Shown here one piece after another: positions 1 through 9,853 of a DNA stretch of 64,000 bases. The DNA lies in assembly GCA_963575645.1 (NCBI GenBank), contig OY754466.1:46222001-46286000 (forward strand). The letters are read 5' to 3'. The DNA comes from Xanthostigma xanthostigma (taxonomy: Eukaryota > Arthropoda > Insecta > Raphidioptera > Raphidiidae). The notes below the pieces were generated by a model. That model saw only the letters and a list, made by a program, of their open reading frames with translations, was not told the origin of the DNA and did no database searches. Each line of letters begins with the position of its first letter. The first letter of the stretch is position 1. A program made the position numbers and the translations under genes.

Positions 1-1438
1 GGAGGTTTCAAAATTTTATTAAATCCTTTTTCAAATGAACGTTTACATCCGTCGAGGTTTTTTTCAAAATTTTTAATTTTGTTTTATTTTAAACTTTTTA
101 GAAATTTTATATTAGTGAGTTCAGATAGTCTAAACTAGCGTAGACAGTGTAGCTAGTATGGTATAGTATGTATTATGTACAGAAATTGACACTGTAACAG
201 AGAAAGCCGATTAAATGCCCGTTGTGTACTATGAAAATATTATTCTATAGACCTTGCCATCTACGCATCCATTCACACCCGTAACAACTCACAACCGTAA
301 TATAATGTGGTGGTAGCTGAAAAATAGGATTTGCATAAAATTCGTTCTTAGTGAGTGTTTACGTCGAGAAAGAAGTAACTATGCCAAATTTCAAGTCAAT
401 CGGACTTATTTATTTTTAAATTTATTCAATACTAAAATTGAAGGTATTAAAATTTCAAAATGCCTCAAGGACTTTTTTTGCAAATAAAATTTCGCAAAGC
501 TAAAAATTCACAGCTTGACTAGGCTCCACTACCCTTCATCCAGATCTTCGATTTTGTGTCCAGACGATGCAAAAGAAGTGTTTCATAAATTTTTATGTTG
601 CCTCAAATACCAACCCAAAAATGTTTGATAGCTTTCCTGCTATTACTTTTTACCCCACGCGTTAACAGAATTTTTATATTATCACAAATCAATCAAATGC
701 CCGTATTCTTCAGTTAGTATGGAATGATCGCGTTCTCCAGCTAGTTAAATATTTTTTATTAGTAGTTTTTTTTCTTCAGTTAATATAAACGTGTTTAATT
801 TTAAATTCTTTGGTTTAGTCTAACTGATAAGAAATCAAATAAAGCAAGAAGGATTATTTAATTTGTTGTGCTCATAAAGTCTAAACAGTTGTTTATCTTT
901 ATGTTAACAGTTCTAAAACTGACACAAAAATGCATGCCATAAAATGTGTAAATTTGCACAAGAAAATAAACACATTATTTATACATGCATGAGTGACAAC
1001 AAAAACGTTGTTAATTTGTATATTATTAATTCTCTAAACGATGGATCTCGATCCTTCCATATTTTTAAGTTTCGCAGACTTCGCTAACATGTCAAACAAA
1101 TAAGTATCCTTTTTTTGGTAACCAATAAAGATTAAAAGTTATCATATTCGAATGCGGGACTGTTGGAGCCGAATGGGGGCGGAGCGGCGCGGAATCAAAT
1201 TCTATGGTGGTATATGTTGGCATTTACACTTAAGCGATATGTGCCGCTCACTTATTGATTGCCTAGCGTTGCCGCTGCACAGATTAAATACGGTACAAAA
1301 TAGCTATATTATTTATCAATAAAATTTTTTTAATAAGCTTCCTAATCATAAGCAAAGCTTGCCTATGAAAAGTTAAAAAAAAAACTGAAAATGTTTTTAA
1401 CCTGTAATTGTTTTTATGATACTGATGAATTCTTTTTT
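1..1438. other. Intergenic, no feature seen
   Basis: AT-rich sequence with no long open frame, no terminal repeats that I could pair and no RNA-like fold that I recognise. Confidence 0.5.
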
Positions 1439-2408
1439 GTTTTTTACAGTGGCGGATTTACAGATTTGCCGCCTGTAGGCTATTCAATTTTTGCCGCCTC
1501 TGAATTTTGATACCTTAGTCCACAATCATATCAATTACATTTTCTATCAATGAAATTCCAACTTTATGATTTGTGTTCCAACTTTTCTCGTATGGTTAGT
1601 ATCATTGAGAATTAATAGTCCAAGAGACGGCTGCAGAAAATGTGTCGTCATAAGGTGGACGAACGAAAAAATTAGAGATGATAGTTAAGACCATAATTAA
1701 GAAAGATCGCTAAGGTTGCCTGCGAAAATCCTGCTGAAACAATGTTTTTTTAATTTGTTTATCAGTTAATAGACCAGTGAAGTTAGCTTTTGACAAGGAC
1801 AAAATTAATAACAGAAAACGAATGATGAGGAAGGGAAGAAACTGCCGTCAGAAATACAGAAACCAAAAATTCAAATGCGTAAAAGGCCGGAGGGCTGTGG
1901 GGGGTGCATTTTAGGGGTCAAACTCGGTTTTTCGTTATTTCCGGCGAAAGTTGACCCCCAATCGAAAAATGTTGTATGGCAATGTTGTAGGTATTAAAAG
2001 GATCTACAACTTTTATGAATATAACTTTTTCACATAACCTTAAAGATTTAAAGAAATATTGAAAAAACCGTGTTTTTTGTTTTTAATTTTTTTATCGAAT
2101 CGCTATTGCGATATTCTAAAAATTCATGATCATTAAAGGATACTTTATAAAGCCTTTAGCAATTGTTCATGTAGAGATGTTGAAATATTTAGTATTTAGC
2201 ACTGTATATAGGACTATATTTCGATTTTTGTTAAATATTTTGATTTCTCTTCAATTTTCGAAATTCGTATTTTGTGTGGATAATAATTTCTTGTTTATTT
2301 TGTAAATCGAAATAAAAAATTTATAAACTAAATCTGCCGCCCCTTAAAATTTGCCGCCCTAGGCTTCAGCCTACTCAGCCTGCTGGTAAATCCGCCACTG
2401 GTTTTTTA
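1439..2408. mobile_element. hAT-type non-autonomous element, 954 bp, perfect 8-bp target duplication
   Basis: The element proper spans 1447-2400. It starts with CAGTGGCGGATTTACA and ends with the inverse, TGGTAAATCCGCCACTG. It is flanked by an identical 8-bp duplication, GTTTTTTA, at 1439-1446 and 2401-2408. An 8-bp duplication and CAG...CTG ends are the hallmark of the hAT superfamily. No transposase coding is visible inside, so it was mobilised in trans. A shorter relative with the same ends and subterminal motif (CCTACTCAGCCTGCTGG) lies at 42155-42378. Confidence 0.88.
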
Positions 2409-2758
2409 AATCTATTTGATAATTTTTTTAGTCATAACTTGTAAGTATAGTAACTTTATATGACGTCACTTTTCATAATTGTTTGTATTAGTGCAAAATA
2501 AATCTATCTATTCAACGCGTTATGTTGCCTTTTGAGAGCTTGAGCATTTTGAAAACACGTATACTTTTGGAAGCAACATTTTTTCGAATTGTAGTCGCCA
2601 GACAGAAAAAAATTGTGGCGCAGCCTCTTGTCAAAAATGTAAAACATTTTTCTTGAAAATTTTAACGTAGCTTTCATTCTAACATATTAATACGCTTTCC
2701 TGTGTGTCTGTCCGGGTGGACAGATACATATTCATTCTTACTGTAAGGCACATAGCAA

Positions 2759-2836
2759 GAACTGGTCTATGGCTCAGATGGTTAGAGCGTAGTGCTAATA
2801 ACGCGAAGGTCGCGGGTTCGATCCCCCATGCGACAT
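2759..2836 (+). pseudogene. tRNA-Ile(AAT)-like sequence, degraded acceptor
   Basis: The A box (TGGCTCAGATGG) and B box (GGGTTCGATCC) are intact, and the anticodon loop CTAATAA carries AAT, as in tRNA-Ile. The D and anticodon arms match the usual insect tRNA-Ile closely. The acceptor stem pairs only partly and the 3' half of the T stem is one base short. It is therefore probably a tRNA pseudogene or an isolated SINE head rather than a working tRNA. Confidence 0.65.
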
Positions 2837-3733
2837 GTAATATTTTTTATGATGTAAATTGCATTGTAGATTATTTTGACGTGACGCAATGAGGTATGTC
2901 GTAATAACAATTTTAATGGAAAATCCTAAATGGATTTATTATTTATAGCAAACAATATTAAAAAAATCATTTTAATAATGTTAAGATGCTGTTTCGGTTT
3001 GCTTCACTTCTGGTCTTATTTTATCAATTAAATTATTGAGAATGTTTTAATTAAAGGGTAATTACCCAGACTGAAGACGTAAGTATATACAAAAATAAGT
3101 ATTATATTGGCGTTTTTTCCTATTATTCTTAGACGTAATGCTTTGTTGAACAGACTTGTAATTTTTCTATTTCCATCGATAATTTTAAAATATGCAGGGT
3201 AAAGACATATTTTAATAACCAGCCCTGTTCTTACCAGGAAAGCTGCCAGTTTTGGTTCATACAGTCGTGGGTTAGAAATTGACTAACAAACATCAAATTG
3301 CCGTTAGACTAATTTATACATTTACACAATTTATACAATTTTCAGTAAAAATCAGTCGTTTTTTCAAGAAAAATAGTAATTTTAATACCCGTTGATGACA
3401 TTTTTTACTTTAATTTATTTTATACATAACAACAATACTGAGAAAACAGAAGGAATTGATTCTCCGAAGATGGCATAAAGTTTGCCGAAACGTCAGACAA
3501 TAAAATGCAATAAAAAAAACCTTCAGTATTTGCTTAGTTCATCGATCTTAGGTCACCAGGATTCATCCTTTAATCTTCCAACATTTAAACAGGATCATCA
3601 TCACTCTAAATTATTAGAGTTATTTTTCACAAAAATAAAGACTAATATTCTCACATTCAATTCCAAAAAAATATATGAACTGTGCCAATTTTAGTAGACC
3701 TATAGAGTTAGATGACCCGATCATGTACGTATA
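2837..3733. other. Intergenic, no feature seen
   Basis: AT-rich. The short open frame at 3482-3694 has no recognisable domain. Confidence 0.45.
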
Positions 3734-3735
3734 TA

Positions 3736-4225
3736 CAGGTGAGTTTTAAGTTGATGCTTTTTTTTACAGCGTGTAAAAATCAAATAGACGAGCAAATATT
3801 TCAAATAGTTTTTTTATTAAAACTCAAAAATAAGAGAGAAACAGCCTTTCGAAGTTTAAATAAATTTTATTAAATTTTCTTTAATTTTGAGGTTGGTCCT
3901 GGGGTTATATTATGTCACTATGGAAATAAGTTGTTATTATCAATCAAGTATGTGTATCTTTGTGCATCTTTGGGTCCAACAAAACGGGGACTACTTCGAA
4001 CAATTTCTGTGAATACTTGATAATAATAACATATTTCCATAGTGACATAATATAACCCCAGGACCGACCTCAAAATTAAAGAAAATTTAATAAAATTTAT
4101 TTAAACTACGAAAGGCCGTTTCTCTCTTATTTTTGAGTTTTGATAAAAAAACTATTTGAAATATTTGCTCGTCTATTTGATTTTTACACGCTGTAAAAAA
4201 AAGCATCAACTTAAAACTCACCCTG
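3736..4225. mobile_element. Foldback element with ~210-bp inverted repeats
   Basis: The left arm runs from 3736 to about 3944 and the right arm from about 4015 to 4225. They are near-perfect reverse complements around a ~70-bp loop. The ends read CAGGTGAGTTTTAAGTTG and its complement and are flanked by TA (TATA) on both sides, which fits a Tc1/mariner-type insertion. No coding capacity. Confidence 0.8.
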
Positions 4226-4376
4226 TATAACTGTAAATAACCGAATTCCGATTTCGAGGGTTAATTCTGGGGGGACAAATTAGAATTAAAAAAAAACATT
4301 TTTTCCAGTGCATCATCTGACATATCAAATTACAGGGCTCGTTATAAGTAATACTGTAACAATTATTATTATTTTA

Positions 4377-4606
4377 TTCAACATATTTATTAACGTAAGT
4401 TTGTAACATGAATACTATTTAATTCAACATATTTATTAACGTAAGTTTGTAATATGAATATTATTTAGTTCAACATATTTATTAATGTAAGTTTGCAACA
4501 TGAATATTATTGAATTCAACATATTTATTAATGTAAGTTTGTAACATGAATACTATTTAATTCAACATATTTATTAATTTAAGTTTTTTAACATGAACAC
4601 TACTTC
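4377..4606. repeat. Tandem repeat, five units of 46 bp
   Basis: The units start at 4377, 4423, 4469, 4515 and 4561, each opening with TTCAACATATTTATTAA. Spacing is exactly 46 bp throughout, and the units differ by a few substitutions. The last unit is the most diverged. Confidence 0.9.
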
Positions 4607-5447
4607 CTAGTTCATACGTTCCGCTGCCATCTTGCCTCTGTTTCTTCACATGACCACCAGGGTACACCAGTGGCGGGGTGGCTTTTTAAGACGTGGTGTT
4701 ACAATACAAATATATTTTTGTTTATAATTTAAAAAATGTATAGTTTAAAAGATATTAACGAAAATATACGACAATCGAGCAACCCCCCACCTAACTCGGA
4801 AACTGCTCCTAAATTAAAAAAAATAAAGAATATAGAGCCTCACTTATAGTTTACAGGAAATGCTAAATTGAAATCCTAAGTTCCCGCACAAAACAATGAT
4901 ACGGAACCCTTTCCACAATAATATTTCGGCTTGCACTTGACTTGTTTTAATATCTTGAGTATAACGTGATACGGATTTAATAAAATAAAATTATAACAAT
5001 TAAACGTATTTATGTAGCTGTGAAAATTTAGTGGCGAGATTCTCAGTTGTTTTTTAAAAATTCCGTGATAACAATGAAGGGCATCAATTTTATAATAGAA
5101 TTTATAATAAATAATGAACGATGCGTCCACGTGATAAAAAAACAATGGAATGTGACACGTGAATTACATAATATATAATTATAAGTTGGCTGTGAAGTGT
5201 GTAAAATAAATCAAGAAATGAACAATAAAATATAGGAATGATGAAGTGCCCCTTGGACCTCGAAAATAGCCATTGACATGTTTACATCTTCAACTGTTTA
5301 AAAAATAGTCATGAATGTGGCTTTAAATGCTATTTTCAATTGAAAATTATTACCTAAATTCAGACGGTCACTATAATATTATAATAAGCTTAATTCAATT
5401 CGATGTAATTAGACGCTAGAGACCTTATTTAGCGAACGTTTGTATAA
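4607..5447. other. Intergenic, no feature seen
   Basis: AT-rich. The 89-codon minus-strand frame at 4876-5145 shows no domain and has the composition of chance sequence. Confidence 0.45.
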
Positions 5448-6112
5448 TCTACTAGCTGTCCCGCCCGGTTTCACCCGGGTGCAAAAGAACGAATGGGGAA
5501 GAAAGGGACATGAGTACACACATTAATCTTAGTTTACCGAGATGAATGTTGTGTTCAAACTTTATAATGATCGGAGTTACCGTTCAAAAGTTTTTGTCGT
5601 TAAAAAGCAGAATTTATATACTTTTTTTAAGTAATAAAATTTCTTTCAAGACATATAATAAATATTTAATTTTAATTAGTGGTATTAAAATTTTAAAAAA
5701 TTGAAATGTAAGCCTTAGAAGAAAGCAATGAAGAAAATAAAAAAAATAAAAATATATATTCGCCGACGTGGGGCTTGAACCCAAGACCCTGGCATTAAGA
5801 ATCTTGCACTCTATAGACTGAGCTATTCGACCTGTAACCGTCGTGCGCTAATATTTCAATATATACTTAAGGCATTTCACCTGATAATATTTGTCGAACG
5901 GACTAATTTTGAGGTACATCTTGCAAGTGATTTTTCATTGATGTTCCGCTCCAATTGGTCATAGCGTAATATTATATAGCCTATAGCCTTCCTCGATAAA
6001 TGGGCTATCTAACAAAAAAAATTTTTTTTCAATTCGAACCAGTAGTTTCTGAGATTAGCGCGTTCAAACAAACAAACAAACAAACGAACTCTTCAGCTTT
6101 ATATATTAGTAT
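5448..6112 (-). mobile_element. SINE-like repeat with internal tRNA domain, copy 1
   Basis: One end is ACTAGCTGTCCCGCCCGG and the other ends in ATATATTAGTATAGA after a run of AAAC units. The same layout recurs at 12569-13190 and 23708-24304. On the minus strand a tRNA-like domain (5761-5832) lies ~280 bp from the AAAC-rich end. The outer parts resemble tails of RTE-like LINEs found in many insects (family knowledge). Non-coding. Confidence 0.8.
5761..5832 (-). pseudogene. tRNA-Lys(CTT)-like domain inside the SINE-like repeat
   Basis: Read on the minus strand, it has an A box (TAGCTCAGTCTATAGAG), an anticodon loop TTCTTAA (CTT, Lys) and a Lys-like T arm (GGGTTCAAGCCCCACG). The anticodon stem is poorly paired. 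It is better read as the pol III promoter of the repeat than as a tRNA gene. Confidence 0.75.
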
Positions 6113-6162
6113 AGATAATAAATAAATGAAATTAAAAAGTATATATATTAATAATAATATGC

Positions 6163-6328
6163 AAATCAACGCACACAATAGAAAATAAACTTCTCCTTCT
6201 CTTCTATAACGTTTAAAAGCGTGAAGCACTCAATGATGTAATATATTTAGATACGGTGATTGTCTCACGCTTTTAAACGCTGTAGAAGAGAAAGAAATTT
6301 ATTTTCAATTTTTTGGTGCGTTGATATA
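6163..6328. repeat. Imperfect hairpin, arms ~60-70 bp
   Basis: The sequence from CAAATCAACGCACAC through TCTTCTATAACG is repeated in inverse as CGCTGTAGAAGAG through GTGCGTTGATAT, around a short loop near 6240. It could be a small MITE. No clear target duplication was found. Confidence 0.6.
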
Positions 6329-6589
6329 AACGTGTTTTTTTAGATTTTTTTAAACTATGAATTTTCATTTTCAGACTTTTAATCAAAATGTATTATATTA
6401 TTTTGAATTTTTAACGGCTGAAGACACGTTTTCCCACCATCAACACCGTCACTCCCACCACGTATTTTTATTTCCATTTTTTCAACTTGTTATGTAAATA
6501 TTATTATAGCCAAAATTTCACGTCAAGAGGATACTTTGAAGAAGGCGAAAATGGAGTTATTATTTTTGAGCTTTCAAAGAAGCTCTATG

Positions 6590-6725
6590 AATTTTTCCAT
6601 AACAGTTTTTAACAATCTGCCCTCTCATATAAAAAACATTCCAACGAATTCTAAAATCAAAATAGCGCTTTAAAAGTTCTTAATTTCAAAGTCTTTTTAC
6701 AAAATTAGCGAATTTTTCTCAAACT
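6590..6725 (+). pseudogene. Decayed LINE reverse-transcriptase C-terminal fragment
   Basis: Conceptual translation gives VFNNLPSHIKNIPTNSKIK, a stop, then KFLISKSFYKISEFF. This matches the typical C-terminus of non-LTR retrotransposon polyproteins (a Phe-Asn-x-Leu-Pro motif, then Ile-Lys, then a Leu-x-Ser-Lys-x-Phe-Tyr motif). It has an in-frame stop, no upstream coding, and is a 5'-truncated relic. Confidence 0.6.
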
Positions 6726-6744
6726 GATTATTTTACTATTCCAA

Positions 6745-7225
6745 CCCACAAGTGGGGAATGGTACTAGTTTAGGTCAAAAATCACTTTTCAAAAATTTTA
6801 CAATATCTTTCCGTTTTGAGGTCCCCTTAATCCAAAAAACATATTTTTGAAAAAACTCTGTGCGTCTGTTAGTCTGTCTGTGAACACGATACAGGCCAAA
6901 CGGATAAGCGGATTGAAACCAAATTTTGGGAGGAAAGTTTTGTTAAAAAAGCTTTTTTCTAAACTTTATAGTTTCGGAAATATTTTGAAAATAAAAAAAA
7001 ATCATCCACTCTTTTGTTTTATGGATCTGTCAGAAATAAACTAGTTAGGCATGCTTTGATTAATTCTTACATGACGTAGAACATACTATGTACTTCAACG
7101 AATTAGTAGTTAATATCATATTGAATACTAGCCATTACTCGCGTCACCTCACGCGATATCAGAAATTTTCTTTATTATCATCAAATGTCAACATTTTTGA
7201 AGTTGGAATGGTCTCGTCGCCCAAT
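6745..7225 (+). repeat. Dispersed repeat R1, copy 1 (LINE-tail-like)
   Basis: Begins TGGGGAATGGTACTAGTTT and ends CGCCCAATTGGCTGGAATTT. A fuller copy lies at 15946-16513, a diverged copy at about 53456-53925, and fragments at 13672-13727 and about 52760-52870 (minus). No terminal inverted repeat. It follows a LINE C-terminal relic at 6590, so it may be a LINE 3' untranslated region. Confidence 0.7.
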
Positions 7226-8030
7226 TGGCTGGAATTTTTATGACAATCCAAGCATCTTGTAGATCTTTTGAAAATAAACGATATTATTATAATTATTATT
7301 ATATACAAGCGTGTTAAAAAGAACGATGCTCAGACGTCGCGTAAAATATAATTCAACGATAGAAGTGTTTGAATAATAAATTTTGCAGTAATATTGCGGA
7401 GGTGTTAATTTGTTTTTTCCCCACCGAGGAGGACACACGCGTGAAACAAAAAATAACGTGATATTTGTAAAATACGACCTTCCAATTGGCATATTATAAT
7501 TATATTGAAATATTTTAAATGCCTGTTCCGTTTGTGAATATACAAGTCGACCGGAAGTACGAAGACAACCTCCTCGACTTGTAAGTTGTATTTTCAAACT
7601 GCACTCACTGGTTGCACCGTGAACAATCAATGTCGAATAATATATCTTATCCAAGGTCGACATCATAATATTATGCATGCTATGTGGTTTTATTCTAAGC
7701 TCACTTTCTTCTACTTATTTAATATTTACAATGTCATGGTCATATAACCTCAAAAAAAAAATAAATAAAAAAAAAACTACCTACGTCTTAAAAAACCTAG
7801 TAAACAAGCTTCATGAAAAGTAACCGCGGAAAAAGATAAGTAATATAGCTTCAAAATCGTGGGAAAGTTAGGCAATGAAAAACAATTAAAATAAATTAAT
7901 TGACTCGCAACGTTTCGCCTATATATTAATTTGTTTTTATTGTTTTTGATAGTCCAACTTTTAAAGTTATTTAAAAACATTTTGGACACGAATATGCCAC
8001 AATATTATTTATCCTACTACTTTTTATATT
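7226..8030. other. Intergenic, no feature seen
   Basis: A 146-codon open frame exists on the minus strand (7238-7678), but I recognise no domain and the composition follows the background. I do not call it a gene. Confidence 0.4.
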
Positions 8031-8226
8031 AGACTAGCGGTCCGTCCCGGTTGCATCCGGGTGCAAAACTGTTCTGGAAATATTATATTGATCTTCCCAT
8101 CTACACAGCAGAATTATCAAAGTGCATTATTTTGATGTATCTCTGAAGATTTGGCCAACGTATACGAAAATAGCTTTTTTTACAAAACACCGTCATAGTT
8201 CAGCCATTTTGCACAAAATATTTACA
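8031..8226 (+). repeat. LINE/SINE-tail-like fragment
   Basis: Starts GACTAGCGGTCCGTCCCGG followed by a CCGGGTGCAA motif, a variant of the terminal motif of the SINE-like repeats. It runs into sequence related to the ~185-bp unit that recurs at 22.9 kb and 50.6-51.9 kb (ACCGTCATAGTTCAGCCATT). Confidence 0.55.
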
Positions 8227-9230
8227 AATTATGTACAGAAACCTTTCTAGTTTATCGCTCTTTCTTTTAGTGAAAACCGTATCAAAATCCATTCGGTAGT
8301 TTTTGTTAAGGTTTTGAGTAAATACGACTATATTCGATTCAAATTCGAGTCAAGTATGACCGGACTGGCTAGTATTTTTATAACATGTTAGCTATACAGG
8401 CTGTCCCATTTGGATGTGTACATACGATTGAAATTCATATAAATTGTTAAGGGTGGCGCAGAGGAAACGCATGTTTTTCACCTAAGCATAACATTTTATA
8501 TTTTCAAGATACTGTTGTTTTAATTACAGCTAAATGCGAAGTAATAATAATGCACTTTTAAATCAATTATGGAAAATAAAGTCAGTCGAGTGTCGCCCTG
8601 CTTCGCGGTCGCACATCTCCAACCGCTCTTGAAAATTGTGCATCACATTTAAAATCATTTCTTGCGATTTCTCGACGAATAGCAATTTTCAGTTCTTTTT
8701 GTGGGGTTACCTTAAGTCTAAAGTGTACGCTAACAAGCCCCGTACGTTACAGGAGCTGAAAATTGCTATTCGTCAAGAAATCGCAAGAGTACCACATGAA
8801 ATGATTTTAAGTGTGATGCACAATTTTCAAGAGCGGTTGGATATGTGCGACCGCGAAGCAGGGCGACACTCGACTGACATTATTTTCCATAATTGATTTA
8901 AAAGTGCATTATTATTACTTCATTTAGCTATAATTAAAACAACAGTATCTTGAAAATATAAAATGTTATGCTTAGGTGAAAAACAAGCGTTTCCTCTGCG
9001 CCACCCTTAACAATTTATATGAATTTCAATCGTATGTACACATCCAAATGGGATAGCCTGTATAGCTAACATGTTATAAAAATACTAGCCAGTCCGGTCA
9101 GACTTGACTCGAATTTGAATCGAATATAGTCGTATTTACTCAAAACCTAAACAAAAACTACCGAACGGATTTTGATACGGTTTTCACTAAAAGAAAGAGC
9201 GATAAACGAGAAAGGTTTCTGTACATAATT
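8227..9230. mobile_element. 1-kb palindrome built on a Tc1/mariner-type transposon end
   Basis: Left arm 8227-8692 and right arm 8756-9230 are near-perfect inverse copies around a 63-bp spacer. Inside lies a shorter terminal repeat pair, TATACAGGCTGTCCCATT (near 8394) and its inverse (near 9065), which looks like the original transposon end. The palindrome extends ~165 bp beyond those ends on both sides, so flanking DNA was duplicated too. The right arm encodes a transposase C-terminus. Confidence 0.85.
8697..8896 (+). pseudogene. C-terminal fragment of a Tc1/mariner-type (DDE) transposase
   Basis: The translation includes LWGYLKSKVYANKPRTLQEL, then an Ile-Arg-x-Glu-Ile helix and a closing Asn-Phe-x-x-Arg...Cys...Gly-Arg-His...Ile-Phe-His pattern. 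This is the usual C-terminus of insect DDE transposases that carry an N-terminal DUF4817-type helix-turn-helix (family knowledge). There is no catalytic core or N-terminus. Most of the fragment lies in the right arm of the palindrome, so the left arm carries the same coding in inverse. The related element at 42652-44256 keeps both ends of such a protein. Confidence 0.7.
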
Positions 9231-9534
9231 AGTACCTATGTAACAATTTAAAAGTGCCTTAAATACATTGTTTTTTGTAAAGAGAACTGAAATATACTTA
9301 CTGCATATACTTACAGAAAGTTTTGTCGTTCCGTTAGTGACGGCACAGCACAGATTCGGTCATAGTAGACGGAATATAATGCAGCAGTCAACGCTGAAGA
9401 TAAATTTGATGATCAGACAGATGCGCAGCGCCGTTGGCATAAAGATGGTCAACGACCACCATCAAGCAATGCAGGTGTCATCGAGTTGTTGACCTATCCG
9501 TGTCTATCGTTCTAACTTCTACCGACCTGCTATA

Positions 9535-9853
9535 GTATAATACGCGCCACGGATCTAAAAGGTTCGGAAGCTGGTCACAAACAGCGTCGCAAAGGCTCAT
9601 TTTAGAGCCGTTGTGACTCCCACCACCTCCCAGCTACCTGCACGGAACGTTCGCTCGTCGGTGATTGGCCGTGATCGCTCTTTGCCTTTGTCACTATGCT
9701 TTAAAGTACAGTCGAGTATGCTATTGTCAAGTTGTTATTGTTATTTTAGTTTTGTTGAGTTGCGAGTTTGTAGTTTTTCAACAGACTGTACAAGCGCAAG
9801 CCCGCATTCGCATCTAACTTCCGAGCCTTTTAGATTCGTGGCGCATATTATAG
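9535..9853. mobile_element. MITE family M1, copy A (~320 bp)
   Basis: Terminal inverted repeat ATACGCGCCACGGATCTAAA at the left, matched by TTAGATTCGTGGCGCATAT at the right. Two more copies lie at 39041-39364 (intron 6 of the SLC5 gene) and 55704-56024. The interiors are ~90% alike. Flanking bases are TA-rich, compatible with a TA duplication. Confidence 0.85.

Noticed and set aside
2759-2836. Functional tRNA-Ile gene
   Set aside because: Acceptor and T stems do not pair properly, so I call it a pseudogene or SINE head.
7238-7678. 146-codon open frame on the minus strand
   Set aside because: No recognisable domain, Tyr/Asn/Ile-rich like the AT-rich background, no splice context. Probably chance.
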